From: Hofstenia miamia
Taxonomy: Eukaryota; Xenacoelomorpha; Acoela
Length of the DNA stretch: 64,000 bases
NCBI GenBank assembly: GCA_004352715.1
Contig: SCFE01000006.1
Coordinates: forward strand, 2,243,217-2,307,216
Direction of reading: 5' to 3'
The notes below the pieces were generated by a model. It saw only the letters and a program-made list of their open reading frames with translations, was not told the origin of the DNA and searched no databases. Both the position numbers and the translations under genes were made by a program. Shown one piece after another: positions 42,877 through 55,019 of this stretch (within the stretch, counting starts at the first letter, position 1; each line of letters opens with the position of its first letter).

Positions 42877-43845
42877 ACTGATTTAAAAATTGTTAGATTT
42901 TCATTGATTCGTTCATGAGGAATTAAAAAATGAGGCACATTACCGCACAGTCTTTGAATGTTTTAAGATTTTTCCATATTTTTAAAAATATAATGAAATT
43001 TTGATAAACGCGGACTCTTGCATCCTTTATTACCGGATAGAATCTTTAGTTTCTTTTCATTCAACCTGTACATACATGTATATGCCTTAAAATATATCAT
43101 TTGAATTCTTTTGCTTCAGTGGAACTGAATTCAACAACATGTGTATTGCTAAATGGCACTTCCGAATTTTGGTAAAGAATTTTAGTTTACCACTAATCGC
43201 AAAGAAAATTATATTCAATAGTATTTATGCCACATACAGTATATAACAACAACAACAACATATTTAAATTCTCATGTACAAATACATGTATTAAGTTTAC
43301 AAAATTATTAAGAATATAAATAATAAAGCTTTCTTCATATGAGCTTAGTTATCACAGTAAATGTTTGTTTCTTGGTTACATATATAAAATACATACAATT
43401 TAATAAATATTTTTTACTTATTGTTCTTGAGATGCATATCTTATTTTATAATTAGTCAGATAATTGATATTTTTTCGTATAATCATATTTTTCATCTTCT
43501 TAAATATTGTATATTTTTTTTTCACTTCTTGTGCTGTAATCCAATTCCATAGCGATATTCAATAATTTAGGAATCCGTTCTTCATTACTTTTCTATTATA
43601 CTTAGTTTTGCCAAAGGTAATTGTTCTTTGATTTAGATTATTAGAAATGTTCGATTTTCTTTTCCAAAATATCGATAAACATCTAATATTTTGAAGAGCT
43701 TCTAATGATCCTCCATTCTATTGATATAAACTTTCCAATTTTTTGAATTGATCGTATACCATATGCCATTTTCTTTATGATGTTTGCCTTATCTTCAAAA
43801 TTCGATTTATTATCAATTACTACTCCGGTTCTAAAAATCCTATAC
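42877..43845. other. Intergenic, nothing recognised
   Basis: Very AT-rich; contains a short (CAA)n tract near 43248 and no other recognised feature. A 66-codon minus-strand ORF at 43683-43883 is not convincing. Confidence 0.5.
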
Positions 43846-44801
43846 ATATATAAGTAGTGTAGGAAGACGAGGCTTGAGGTCACAAAATGACGTCATTGCT
43901 GATTCAGAGATATTGGAGGCAGGAGTTTAAGTGCTGACTCACTGATTGATTGACAGATGACTAATTGGTTTTCACTGAGGTTGCATACTTGACTAATGGA
44001 TTTCAATTAGTGATTCATGACATTTTTTAATTGATTTACATGTTGAGGCCACTTTTTGGTATGAGTAATTTCACTTTGATAATATCACAGGTCATTTTTT
44101 TTGGCATGACTAATTCCACTTTTGTTAATATCACATTTGTTTGCATTACGCCATGTTAATATATACCGTATTATAACAACCCCTTTCGGGATACGTACAT
44201 AATATTACAAACTAATTTTCCANGTGCGATGTTTTTAAATCAATTGACGTAGCCAAAGAGTCGTTGGCAGCTGTGGATGAAATGGTACGACTCGGAATCT
44301 TGCCGAGATATTCGCCGACAAGATGGTTAGCCAGGTTTGACGCCATCTGCAATGCCATTAATCTTAACGTTGGTTCCGATCTAGAACAGCTGAAATTTGG
44401 TCAAGTTAAGATAATTCTACAGGAAGTCTCAAAACAAGTACAAGTCTTTCAGAAAGATGAGACGCATGCCTTCAAAGTGGTTGAAGGTTTAAGGAAGATA
44501 AAAAATTCATGTGAAGAAAACTCTGTTTTGTCTGACAATTTGCGCGAGAGTCTTTTTAACCTTCATGGAAGCAGTTTACAGGAAGCCATTTTGGGGCAGT
44601 TGTCAATATTGTTGGCAGGGTTATTGTGAGCGCTACTGAGGTGTTTCCATTGGAGCTTTTTCCGCTAACAAGAAGTCACGAACATGAGATTTTCGACAAN
44701 AGGTGACTCATTAATTAACATTTGCAAACACTCCCTCGATATCGCAGAGGTCAAGGTCATTTTGTGCCTTCTCCCCTGCCCTATATACACTACTTATATA
44801 T
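43846..44801. mobile_element. Long-TIR non-autonomous element carrying a foreign hAT segment
   Basis: The left end ATATATAAGTAGTGTA (43846-43861) is repeated exactly, inverted, at 44786-44801. Similarity continues inwards for roughly 60 bp, including CACAAAATGAC in both ends. Flanks are TA-rich, so the target duplication (TA or TATA) is ambiguous. No transposase of its own. Between single Ns at 44223 and 44700 lies a piece of the hAT coding region, which may be misassembled. Confidence 0.7.
44224..44699 (+). pseudogene. Internal hAT transposase fragment bounded by single Ns
   Basis: Matches 41219-41703 of the nearby hAT from VCDVF through YSPTRWLARFDAICN to the text before GACAA. It differs by several substitutions, one inserted A after GTCTCAAA and a deletion of about 10 bp near CTTCATG, so it is a diverged copy and not a simple repeat of the same contig. 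It has no hAT ends or target site, and both borders are Ns. Confidence 0.85.
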
Positions 44802-46329
44802 ATTCCAAATGCGATTTACTTTATATCTAGTTTCGTATGGAAGCAATGGAGTTGAATAATTTCAATGTGCTTTACTGGCAACCATTTCCTTAGCAACTTT
44901 GTCTGTCCTCTCCTTTAAGAAAAGTTCTATCTATTAGTGTTATATTACAAATAAATTATCTATTTAGTCACTGTGAATGAACGCACTGTCCAAAACTTTG
45001 TCCTCAAGTATACGCTATCTCTATACTCAAGTATAATACTTTAGTATCGAGTCGTTGGTCAGCACGCTGATCCATAAATTAACAAATTTAAAAAATATGA
45101 ATAAAAAATAAGAAAGTCTGTATTTGAATTTGAAAAGTACTTGACAATTATGTAACTAATAGGGTCATAAACGTATACAAAGTGATATTTACATTATTCT
45201 TTTCAATCATTAGAACCCGGAGAAATACTTAAAAAATACATTATTGATAATTTCTTATTAATTATATTTCAAATTAATTATAATTATAATAATACATTAA
45301 TTTATTGCTCTGAATAGAAAAGAACTATCGCAAATACTTTATCATATTCAATAATGGTCAAAGCAACTATAAAATACCAAACTCGATGCAAACAAAATAT
45401 TTCATACTTGTTTAATTGTATTATTTCAACCACTTCAATAATTTTATTGTAAAATATGCTTAATGTATTGATGCTTAAATTCCTTTAGTACGCCATTTCA
45501 TATTTTTATAAAAAATTACTGTTTAACATGTTTCTCATTCACTTTTTAAAAATTACTGACTTAGCACATTGAGAGCGTGGTCTTGGATCGTTTACCAATA
45601 TTAAAAAGTCTATTCTCAAGTTCGAACAGCATTAACCATCGTAAGACGTGTTGCTAATACAATTATACCTTATTGAATGAGGCGCTGCCTCTCAATTCTA
45701 GTATTTCTTACTATTATTAGTTTTAGAGTTATTGGTTGATGTTTATTTTTACTATTTTCATCTGTGGTAATTTTCATTTTTTTGAATAACTATTCATTAT
45801 ACAAATACCAATAAATGAATAATGATAATTTACAAAAAGAAAGAAAAATTACAAATTCAAATAAACTCAAATTTTCAAATCAATTGGCCTTTGTGTTCCC
45901 CCGGCCATTTATAAATTTTTAAATCTCTATTATTTGTTAATCAACGTTTAATAACAAACATCAAATAATGAACACATAGGTACAAATGAGTTTCAAAAAA
46001 GGGCATGTTAAAACCAATATCAAGAAGCTTTGTTTTCTACAGGAATATATGAGGCAACTTCCAATTCATCAGTTAATTCCACAATGCCAACATTAAAACG
46101 ATCTTAAACTTGATTTAAAATCACAGCATCTTCAGGCTAGAAACGAATGTGATTGGCAATCATTTACTACAATAACTACCGACACATGCAACCCCTTTTT
46201 AGCAAAATATGTCTTTTATAATTCTTTTCTCATCAGAAAACCACTGAATGTTATCCGCGATCAAATGTCGATTAGCACAACCTGAACAAGTCGCAATGAC
46301 AACACCTTCGACATAAACCTGTCTAGAAA
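44802..46329. other. Intergenic, nothing recognised
   Basis: 1.5 kb of AT-rich sequence without convincing ORF, RNA gene or transposon terminus. Confidence 0.5.
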
Positions 46330-47690
46330 TTACAACAAAGTAAAGATTTCCTCCATGCGTTCTTGTTTATCTAAAGTCCCTAGTACACAAGTGGCATTAT
46401 GTTGAATAATTATCGATGTTATTGATTGATACAGAAATTCTTTTGCTCGTTTATCGCCAGATATATTTACAAGTTTGTCTCCTAGATCTTTCAAAAAACT
46501 TTTCGTCGAAGGTCCGCAATTTCCTTGAGTATCGAAAGCAACGGGTTGAAACAAGTAGCCGCTATTGGATATTTCGGTATACTTTGCAGCTTTGCGTTCC
46601 TCGGCCTCTTTGATATGATTAACGTCCCGACAAATGCGACTAGGCGCCAGTGAATCCACAACGGTGACGTCCCACACGAGAGATTGTCCGCGAGACCAGG
46701 GTATTAAGGTCATTCCGTCTGGTCGTTTCCCATCGCTTCGACATAAACCTGGTGGCTCTAAAACAGAATTGTAACCGGCAGTACCTATTGTGCGTTTAAA
46801 AAAATCATTTAGGTGACTATGTCGGCTAAACCTGCCAGCACTCTTCTTGCAAGATAACCCATGGGTACCTAATTCATCCACAGGTGTTTCACATGAACAA
46901 ATATGTTTTTCACAAATTTTAGAGCCCGTACGTAGAGCAAAACTAATTCTAAATTGAGCGTCAGTACATTTTAAACCCAGAGATTTTGATGGCAGTGCAT
47001 TCAACCAGGAACCTTGAAATTTGCCTTTAAAGGCGGTTAATCTTTTTTTATTGTATTCGTTGCATCCGGAAATGATGTCACTAAAAAATTTTTCATGTAC
47101 CGGTTCCAGCCAATCCTTTTGAAAAGGTGAGCCACAGGGTAAAACAGTGGAGGACACTTGGTTTTGCCATGCACAGAGGGCTGAATTAGAATAAATGTCG
47201 GGAAATGTCTTTCCATGCAATATATTGCTTATTAGTTTGAAAGATCCAGTCACAGACGCTAAATAAGCTGAAGGGGCAATATTTACAACGGAGGGGATAC
47301 CCATTCCACTAAGACGTACGGGTAGCTGTATTTGCATGGAGGCGAGAGAATTTAACCCAATGTTGCATGTCTTTTTCAAACATTCAATTAGACATTGATC
47401 AAATTTAATTAAAATTTCCTTTTTAAGAAAACAAGGAGCAGTCCTCAAAAAATAGTTCATCTTAGGCACATGCAAGCAATTTTTTAAAAGAAAAAAAGCA
47501 TAATGTGTGTCAATTTTTTCCAAATTTTTAGCCATATTAGAGAAAGTATTAAGTTTCTCTGATAAACAATTCTCAACAGCATTGTCTCCAATTGGTGCCC
47601 CAAGGATAACTAAGTCCTTTATTTCGGTTTCACTTACGCCAGGGCATACTTCGTCGAATTCTTGCATGATTTTTTTCTTTTTAAATTGCG
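46330..47690 (-). mobile_element. LINE copy A: post-RT region, CCHC finger and restriction-like endonuclease
   Basis: One long minus-strand frame enters at about 47690 (KKKIMQEFDEVCPG) and runs to 46330. It starts after the RT active site, so the copy is 5'-truncated and abuts an (ATT)n tract. The C-terminal half has a Cys/His module (CEKHICSCETPVDELGTHGL, then SC) followed by GKRPDGMTLIPW...LVWDVTVVDS and a Lys-rich helix. That is the PD...D...K arrangement of the restriction-like endonuclease of R2-superclade retrotransposons, which nick a DNA target to prime reverse transcription. The frame is open throughout its 450 or so codons. Clade assignment is inference. Confidence 0.8.
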
Positions 47691-47762
47691 TAAAATATAT
47701 TATTATTATTATTATTATTATTATGAGCGTCGCTGAATACCAGTAAATTTCGATTCCTCTGN

Positions 47763-48650
47763 TTGCCATGCACGGGGGGCTGAATTATAATAAATGTCGG
47801 GAAGTGTCTTGCCATGCAATATATTGCTTATTAGCTTGAAAGATCCAGTCACAGACGTTAAATAAGCTGAAGGGGCAATATTTACAATGGAGGGGATACC
47901 CATTCCACTAAGACGTACGAGTAGCTGTATTTGCATGGAAGCCAGAGAATTTAACCCAATGTTGCATGTCTTTTTCAAACATTCAATTAGACATTGCTGA
48001 AATTAATTAAAATGTCCTTTCTAAGAAAACAAGGAGCAGTCCTCAAAAAAATAGTTCATCTTAGGCACATGCAAGCAATTTTTTAAAAGAAAAAAGCATA
48101 ATGTGTGTCAATTTTTTCCAAATTTTTAGCCATATTAGAGAAAGTATTAAGTTTCTCTGATAAACAATTCTCAACAGCCTTATCTCCAATTGGTGCCCCA
48201 AGGATAACTAAGTCCTTTATTTCGGTTTCACTTACGCCAGGGCATACTTCGTAGAATTCTTGCATGATTTTTTTCTTTTTCCCATTAACAGGTGAACCTA
48301 AAAAGACAATTTCACACTTGCTAGGGTTAACAGATAGACCAATTTTTTCCGCTTCCGTTTTGAGATAACTGTACGTAGCAATGACTTTCTGATAATTGTC
48401 TGCAAAGTTGCCGTCATCAAGGTACCAAACGTTTAAATCACAAGAAAAATTTTGTATAATAGGATTTATTATATCTGAAAAAAGAGGAGGACCTTCAGGA
48501 TCTCCTTGCTGAGCTCCTACACTAGATAAAATTATTTGATCACCGAAAAACAGGTATGAGTTTTGTCCATAAGCGTTGTTAGTATAATTAAAAATAGCAG
48601 GATACTTTTCGTAAATGGTTAGCAGCAATTTTTCACGGTCACTACAATTA
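47763..48650 (-). mobile_element. LINE copy B: reverse-transcriptase domain
   Basis: Minus-strand frame 48083-48628 contains FGDQIILSSVGAQQGDPEGP, then LNVWYLDDGNFADN (catalytic YLDD) and LSVNPSKCEIVFLG, the palm of a LINE RT. It continues after a frameshift near 48060 into the same region as copy A (47763-47990) and is cut at the single N at 47762. The part shared with copy A differs at scattered bases, so A and B are separate copies or alleles. Upstream of 48628 the frame is closed and fingers-region motifs are not clear. Confidence 0.82.
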
Positions 48651-51130
48651 ACGCCGTTAGATTAAATGAAAGGGGATACAGAAAAGCTGTAAAGAAATTT
48701 AATGTACCAAAAACTCTGGTAAGATTAGTTAAAAAACTGAATTAACATGCGTAGAAGCAGGTAATTTAAAATTAGGCCGGACATCAGTATTGCCCATAAC
48801 CTTAGAAAAAGAGTTAGTTGACTACCTTTTGCTCATGGAAAAACAATTTTTTCGGGCTAACTCGATAAAATATTAAGCATATGGCATTGCAACTTGGCGA
48901 ACTTAACAACATAGAACACTCTTTTACCAACAAGTCTGCAGGAAAAAAGTGGCTAGTTATTTATGAAGTCTCACGAAGATCTGATATCTTATAGAAAATA
49001 CAGTGCTTTAATTGCAACAAATGGTGCCAATCTACTTGTTCTGGAGTGGATGACGATAGAATTTACGTATGTGACTATTCCAAACAGAAATTATATACAT
49101 TTTATAATTTCTGTATCATGCACAATATATTTGTTATCTTTTCTGTTTCATAATGAAAATTCTAAACAATTCTTACGTTCAAATTTGTCATTAAAGTTAA
49201 GATAAATTCTTTTGCTGTCCTTATTAATCAAGCAATAGTGTAGCAGGTCTGAATCAAAATAGAAATAAAAAATTAAGGTGCTCAAATATGTACATATTTG
49301 GAGTGTTTCCATTTTCAGGCTTTTTTGGTGATAATTTTAAAAGTTGTGAAATTAACTCTTAAAATAAATTTTGGATAATCCCAAGATTACGTAATATTAG
49401 ATGTACTTCAGAGAACAGTTTTATAATATAGTTTTACATAAGCACGAATAATTGAGCCTTTTACATTAATAAATATGATTGAGGGTCCATATTTGGCGTC
49501 TCTCCTCTACATTGAAGCGAAAATGTCAGATTAACCCTGAGGCGGTATTTGATCCCCCTAATGAACTTTAAACTACCACTCAAAATTTTTTGAGCTTTTT
49601 AATGAGACGGTGACTTTGCCTAAATTTTTTGAGGATCCTAAAAAATTGTAAATATCTGCTCATTTTATGTATGGAATTGTTTATCAACTGAAGGTATCGT
49701 GTTCCAGTTTTTGAAAAAGCATGTGAAATAAAAAAATTATATTTAATAAGTTTCGAATAAAATCTAAGGAATTCCATCCTTTCCAAACTGCCAAAACCAA
49801 CAAATAATATATTTCAAAAAGTTCACATTTTTAAGTTTGATGACGCTTTAATAATCATAATCCAATCCAGAATTAAGTAAAGGATAGGAAATCCGTCCTA
49901 CGCAATCCCGACGATTCCAAAAAGCCCAGGACGAATAATACAACAATTTGAAAGACACTTATATTTAGGAATTAAATATTCTTCAAAATTTTAAAGAATT
50001 TTTATTGTGGATTTTAAAAAACCGAGAAGATATGTAATGCAAATATTTACCAGAATACATAACTGTTACAATTAGCAAACATATATAAATCCAATAATAT
50101 ACGTAATTGTTAATACACATTCCTAACAGTAAATTCGTAATTAATTGGTAGAATTCTGAAGGACTTTCCTTTTTCCCAAATCTTCAAGTTTACCGGTCTT
50201 TAAACTCACTCGGCAATATTCTCGTAATCTAAAAATATATTAATTACAAATTTAATTGAAATGTATATGCTTGATATACATCGAAATACTGGGCATAGAA
50301 TAGAAAGTAAATAAATTATCTTTGTTAAAATATATCAAAAAATAAGCTAATTTTTAGATAATCCTGCATTTAAAATAAATTTAAATGGAAAGTCATGTAT
50401 CATAGTGATGTGCCATTATGACTAAACACATCTAATGCTAAATGACGTTTATCTGGCCCTTTTCTTAGCCGCACATCTAATGTATAAATCGGCTCGGATT
50501 CAATTGGCTTAAAAATTGAAACTGGTAAATAGGTATTGAATTTTGAACAGCATTTTAATTACCCTCGACAGGGTAGAAAAAATTGATTAATGAAATACGG
50601 CAGTGTCGTATTAAACATTTTTAACAATGAAGCAATTACTATTTAAATTTCGTAGATATGCTAGGAATAATCTATCGTAAATACGACACTGCGAATGCTT
50701 CGCATTAAATGGAATTTAAAATATTGCAAAGCGACAAAATACAATTATATGGAAGAAAATGCAATTACTTAATGCGGAAATTAACACAAAAATTATTGAC
50801 AAGTTCCGACAAGTGGAGTAATAAAATAGTTTTAATGCCTATATTACTAACTGACAAAACGAACTAAATTAAAAGAACAATTGCAATAATTGAAAAGAAT
50901 TATGCATACATCTAAATATCTGATAATGAATTATGCGTATTTCAATTTTCAATTGGATATTTAATCAGTATATGAATTTGTCTAAAGTTAAGAATCAGCA
51001 TTTCTTTCAATGAAATTGCATTGTACACTAAAAAATTCAGAAAAATGGGTCTAATAAGGATTTGGCTCAGTCGATGAGGTGGACGACTACCATTGGGATT
51101 AATACTGCTGTGTGTTAAAAATACTGTTCA
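48651..51130. other. Intergenic, nothing recognised
   Basis: About 2.5 kb, AT-rich. Small ORFs (48963-49205, 49580-49786) have no recognised motifs. No RNA gene or transposon terminus identified. Confidence 0.5.
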
Positions 51131-51266
51131 ATGTGAAAACGATTTGGATATCACTGACATTGCAGATGAACCTGATTTACTTGAAATGCCTGCCCAATGT
51201 ACTCCTAATCTAACAAAAACTAAGGAGCATAAAAAACGACACATTCAATTTAAAAACTTGGAATGA

Positions 51267-51683
51267 ATTTTATGTTCTAGTCGCATTAGTAAAATTCGCA
51301 ACCACTTAACAAATCGCCATAAAGACTTAAGTTTAAAGCAGCGATATTATATCTCGGACTACTACCGTACCAAGCATATGAAATCTGTTGTGCAATGCAA
51401 CAACTGTTTAAGATTTATAAATTCGCAAAGACATCTCCTTAGAAACCGGTGTACGATTTCAAATATTGCAAAAATTAGAAATCCCAGTGATCATCAATTT
51501 TTACCAAAATCAATTCGGAAAATTATAAAAAATGGCAAACCTAGTGCAGCAATTGTGGAAATTGACGAATCAGAAATTGAATTGTTAGTTTCAGATCGTT
51601 TGAAAGATGAATCTGATAGTCTCATTGCTTCCACTATAAGATCAAAAACTTCAAAAACACAGATCATGTTTTTGACAAATGTT
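51267..51683 (+). CDS. Unidentified zinc-finger-like ORF, truncated by gap
   Basis: An open frame from 51267 runs into the 1000-N gap. Two finger-like modules are visible: CSSRISKIRNHLTNRH and, after a basic linker (LKQRYYISDYYRTKHMK), QCNNCLRFINSQRHLLRNRC, a C2-H-C pattern. The rest is hydrophilic (PKSIRKIIKNGKPSAAIVEI, SDRLKDESDSLIASTIRSK). The same frame is also open before 51264 (EPDLLEMPAQCTPNLTKTKE) but is broken by TGA at 51264-51266. Either an in-frame stop has killed a longer gene or the real start lies after it. I do not recognise the family; a DNA transposon or tyrosine-recombinase-type element is as likely as a host gene. Confidence 0.4.
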
Positions 51684-52683
51684 NNNNNNNNNNNNNNNNN
51701 NNNNNNNNNNNNNNNNNNNNNNNNNNNNNNNNNNNNNNNNNNNNNNNNNNNNNNNNNNNNNNNNNNNNNNNNNNNNNNNNNNNNNNNNNNNNNNNNNNNN
51801 NNNNNNNNNNNNNNNNNNNNNNNNNNNNNNNNNNNNNNNNNNNNNNNNNNNNNNNNNNNNNNNNNNNNNNNNNNNNNNNNNNNNNNNNNNNNNNNNNNNN
51901 NNNNNNNNNNNNNNNNNNNNNNNNNNNNNNNNNNNNNNNNNNNNNNNNNNNNNNNNNNNNNNNNNNNNNNNNNNNNNNNNNNNNNNNNNNNNNNNNNNNN
52001 NNNNNNNNNNNNNNNNNNNNNNNNNNNNNNNNNNNNNNNNNNNNNNNNNNNNNNNNNNNNNNNNNNNNNNNNNNNNNNNNNNNNNNNNNNNNNNNNNNNN
52101 NNNNNNNNNNNNNNNNNNNNNNNNNNNNNNNNNNNNNNNNNNNNNNNNNNNNNNNNNNNNNNNNNNNNNNNNNNNNNNNNNNNNNNNNNNNNNNNNNNNN
52201 NNNNNNNNNNNNNNNNNNNNNNNNNNNNNNNNNNNNNNNNNNNNNNNNNNNNNNNNNNNNNNNNNNNNNNNNNNNNNNNNNNNNNNNNNNNNNNNNNNNN
52301 NNNNNNNNNNNNNNNNNNNNNNNNNNNNNNNNNNNNNNNNNNNNNNNNNNNNNNNNNNNNNNNNNNNNNNNNNNNNNNNNNNNNNNNNNNNNNNNNNNNN
52401 NNNNNNNNNNNNNNNNNNNNNNNNNNNNNNNNNNNNNNNNNNNNNNNNNNNNNNNNNNNNNNNNNNNNNNNNNNNNNNNNNNNNNNNNNNNNNNNNNNNN
52501 NNNNNNNNNNNNNNNNNNNNNNNNNNNNNNNNNNNNNNNNNNNNNNNNNNNNNNNNNNNNNNNNNNNNNNNNNNNNNNNNNNNNNNNNNNNNNNNNNNNN
52601 NNNNNNNNNNNNNNNNNNNNNNNNNNNNNNNNNNNNNNNNNNNNNNNNNNNNNNNNNNNNNNNNNNNNNNNNNNNNNNNNNNN
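51684..52683. other. Assembly gap (1000 N)
   Basis: Round 1000-N gap that cuts the zinc-finger-like ORF. Sequence after it (52684 on) does not obviously continue the frame. Confidence 1.
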
Positions 52684-55019
52684 TTTAATTTCTTATTTAA
52701 TATTAGTACATCTTACTGTTAAATAATAAATAAAACTAGATGATGACATACAACAATTACACATTTGAACAATTTTTCCTATCCTTGGTTCTTGAAGTAA
52801 TAATTTTCCCAGTCGGTCTTAACAAATTGCAGCTCTTGTGCTCACTTAAAGTAATTTGAAAAGGAACTTCTAGATGTAAATAATGTTTAAAAAAGAATAA
52901 AAGTAGTCCGAAGTCGATCTGAGAATTATTCGCAGTACATTCAGCATTTTCCCAATGTCATAGCACTAATGAAAATAAATCGTTGATTGTATAGTTAATA
53001 ATGCTCGGATCGAATTCGGATCAGATCCTTTCCTAAATGGAATTTTACATCTAGAACTAACTTTTGAATTTATTTAACGTAAAGACTAGTTCAAAATTGC
53101 TTGATTAAGTAACGTTCTACATTATCCTCCCCCTACAATGGTTCATGTTAAGTTTCTTTAAACAATATCGAACTAGATCGCTTCTAAGAAACAATGGAAA
53201 CTATTCTCTAAATGTAAATTTTAATGTAGAAGTGAATAAAACTAATTTGAAGGCAATCCTAACATTATTTGCTAAGAAATCTAAGTTTTCGCAAGGGCGT
53301 GCTCTCTACAACGTTTTGTTATTAAAGAATACTCAAGTTATGATTGTATTCAGAAAATTCAATATGGATTTAACTTTTTGCTTAATTATACTATTAGTAT
53401 TAAGCGCCATTATAATATTTTTTGTATTTAGCTCCCTTATAATAGTTCAGCGCCGTTATAATAATAATAATAACAACAATAATAATAATGATAATAATAA
53501 TAATTATTATTCTGAAATTGTCCTTGTTCAGCATTAGATAATGCGTCTGATTGTTATAATAATCACTTGACATCACACCAAGGAAAGTACATTTTTAATG
53601 TAGACGACAAAACTTCCATTCAAAAGTTTTATAGCAATTGGCCACATCCCAAAATTTCTAATTTATGCTAGTAATAATTTGTATTCCAGAAAACCTTTCT
53701 GAATGGTATTGTTTGTTATTTCTATACGTTGAGCATTGATTAGGCACTTTAACTCAGTGTTAAAACAAAAAAATTAGTCATTTTTGCTACCGTTTAAAAA
53801 ATTTCTATATTTGTAAAAAATTGCCTATGAGCCTTATATTCTTGTGCGCCTTATGTATGAACAGTGTATGGGTTTGCTTGATGATGCTTTTGCCAAACTA
53901 TTATATTTTGTAGAAGGAAATCGATTGAAAAAGTGCGGTTATGGTTATTTATTTGAATATATCTGATCTACTGGGCTATATTGTTTTAATTTTATGCACC
54001 TTACAGAGATTCAGTTATGCCTGATTTTTGAGGCACTGCTCGGTATACTACAATGAATTTTAAGCATATAATATCATAAAGAAAATATAAGAAAGATCGA
54101 AAAATTTTCATGTTGTTAACATAAAATGGGTTGATCATCGATATTTTATCGATATTTTAATTGCTGAGACCATTCACTCAGATAAAGCCAAAGGTGGACT
54201 TGGGCAGAATGTCTTCCCAAAGCCTAGCTTGGTATGAGTCCGGCTAAGCACACTTAAATTAATGCTTTCTATCTTATTTTAAGCCCATTTTACAATTCTT
54301 CCCAAAAATGTCCATAATTTTTTTTGCTAGAACAATATCAGATATTTTGGAAACAATTAAATCCAAACACTGAAATTAAAAATCCTAAATTAAGTTTTAG
54401 TAGATTGTATGTTAGTAATGTTAAATTCCAAAATGTAACTATTACATTTCACAATATTCTTTAGAAATTATATAGCATTCAGTGCACCCTTGGGTTAACT
54501 TGCATGCTCTGTTACGTTATAGTGTGACCTACCCGGCAAATGTCCATCTCTGGATGAAACCTAACACTAAACTGCACTGATAAAAAGATTAAATCCATTG
54601 ATTGTTTCATAGAATTTTGCTAGCCTATATGTATATTTTATTTTGAAAGATGTCAATCTTATTGTCCATAAATTGTTGTCACTGTAATTCCTTTATTTTT
54701 TACTTAATCCAAGGCTCTCCTAGATTGGAAAATCCCCAACAGAATACAATATATGAGCCAAATTGAGAATTAATAAGAACAAAATGTCTCTCACAAAGTT
54801 GTGAGCATGACCTTCTTATTTATTTAATAAAGTTTAGGCACAGCACGGCAAGCTTGGCTAAGGCTAAATGTTAGGCATAGTAAAGGACGAAAGACGCATG
54901 GCATGGAATAAATTAGGGCATGGTTGTAGCTCTAACGTCTTATAATCCGATGTATGCTATGTAGGAAATAGTGTCGTTCACTGATAATGCGTCTTATAAT
55001 CCAAAAATTCGGCAAGGCT
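52684..55019. other. Intergenic with an (AAT)n microsatellite
   Basis: Contains an (AAT)n/(AAC)n tract at about 53455-53515. A 130-codon ORF at 53145-53537 runs into this tract as poly-Asn and has no recognisable domain. Nothing else found. Confidence 0.5.

Noticed and set aside
53145-53537. 130-codon ORF ending in poly-Asn
   Set aside because: The Asn run is a microsatellite and the rest lacks any recognisable domain or conservation cue.
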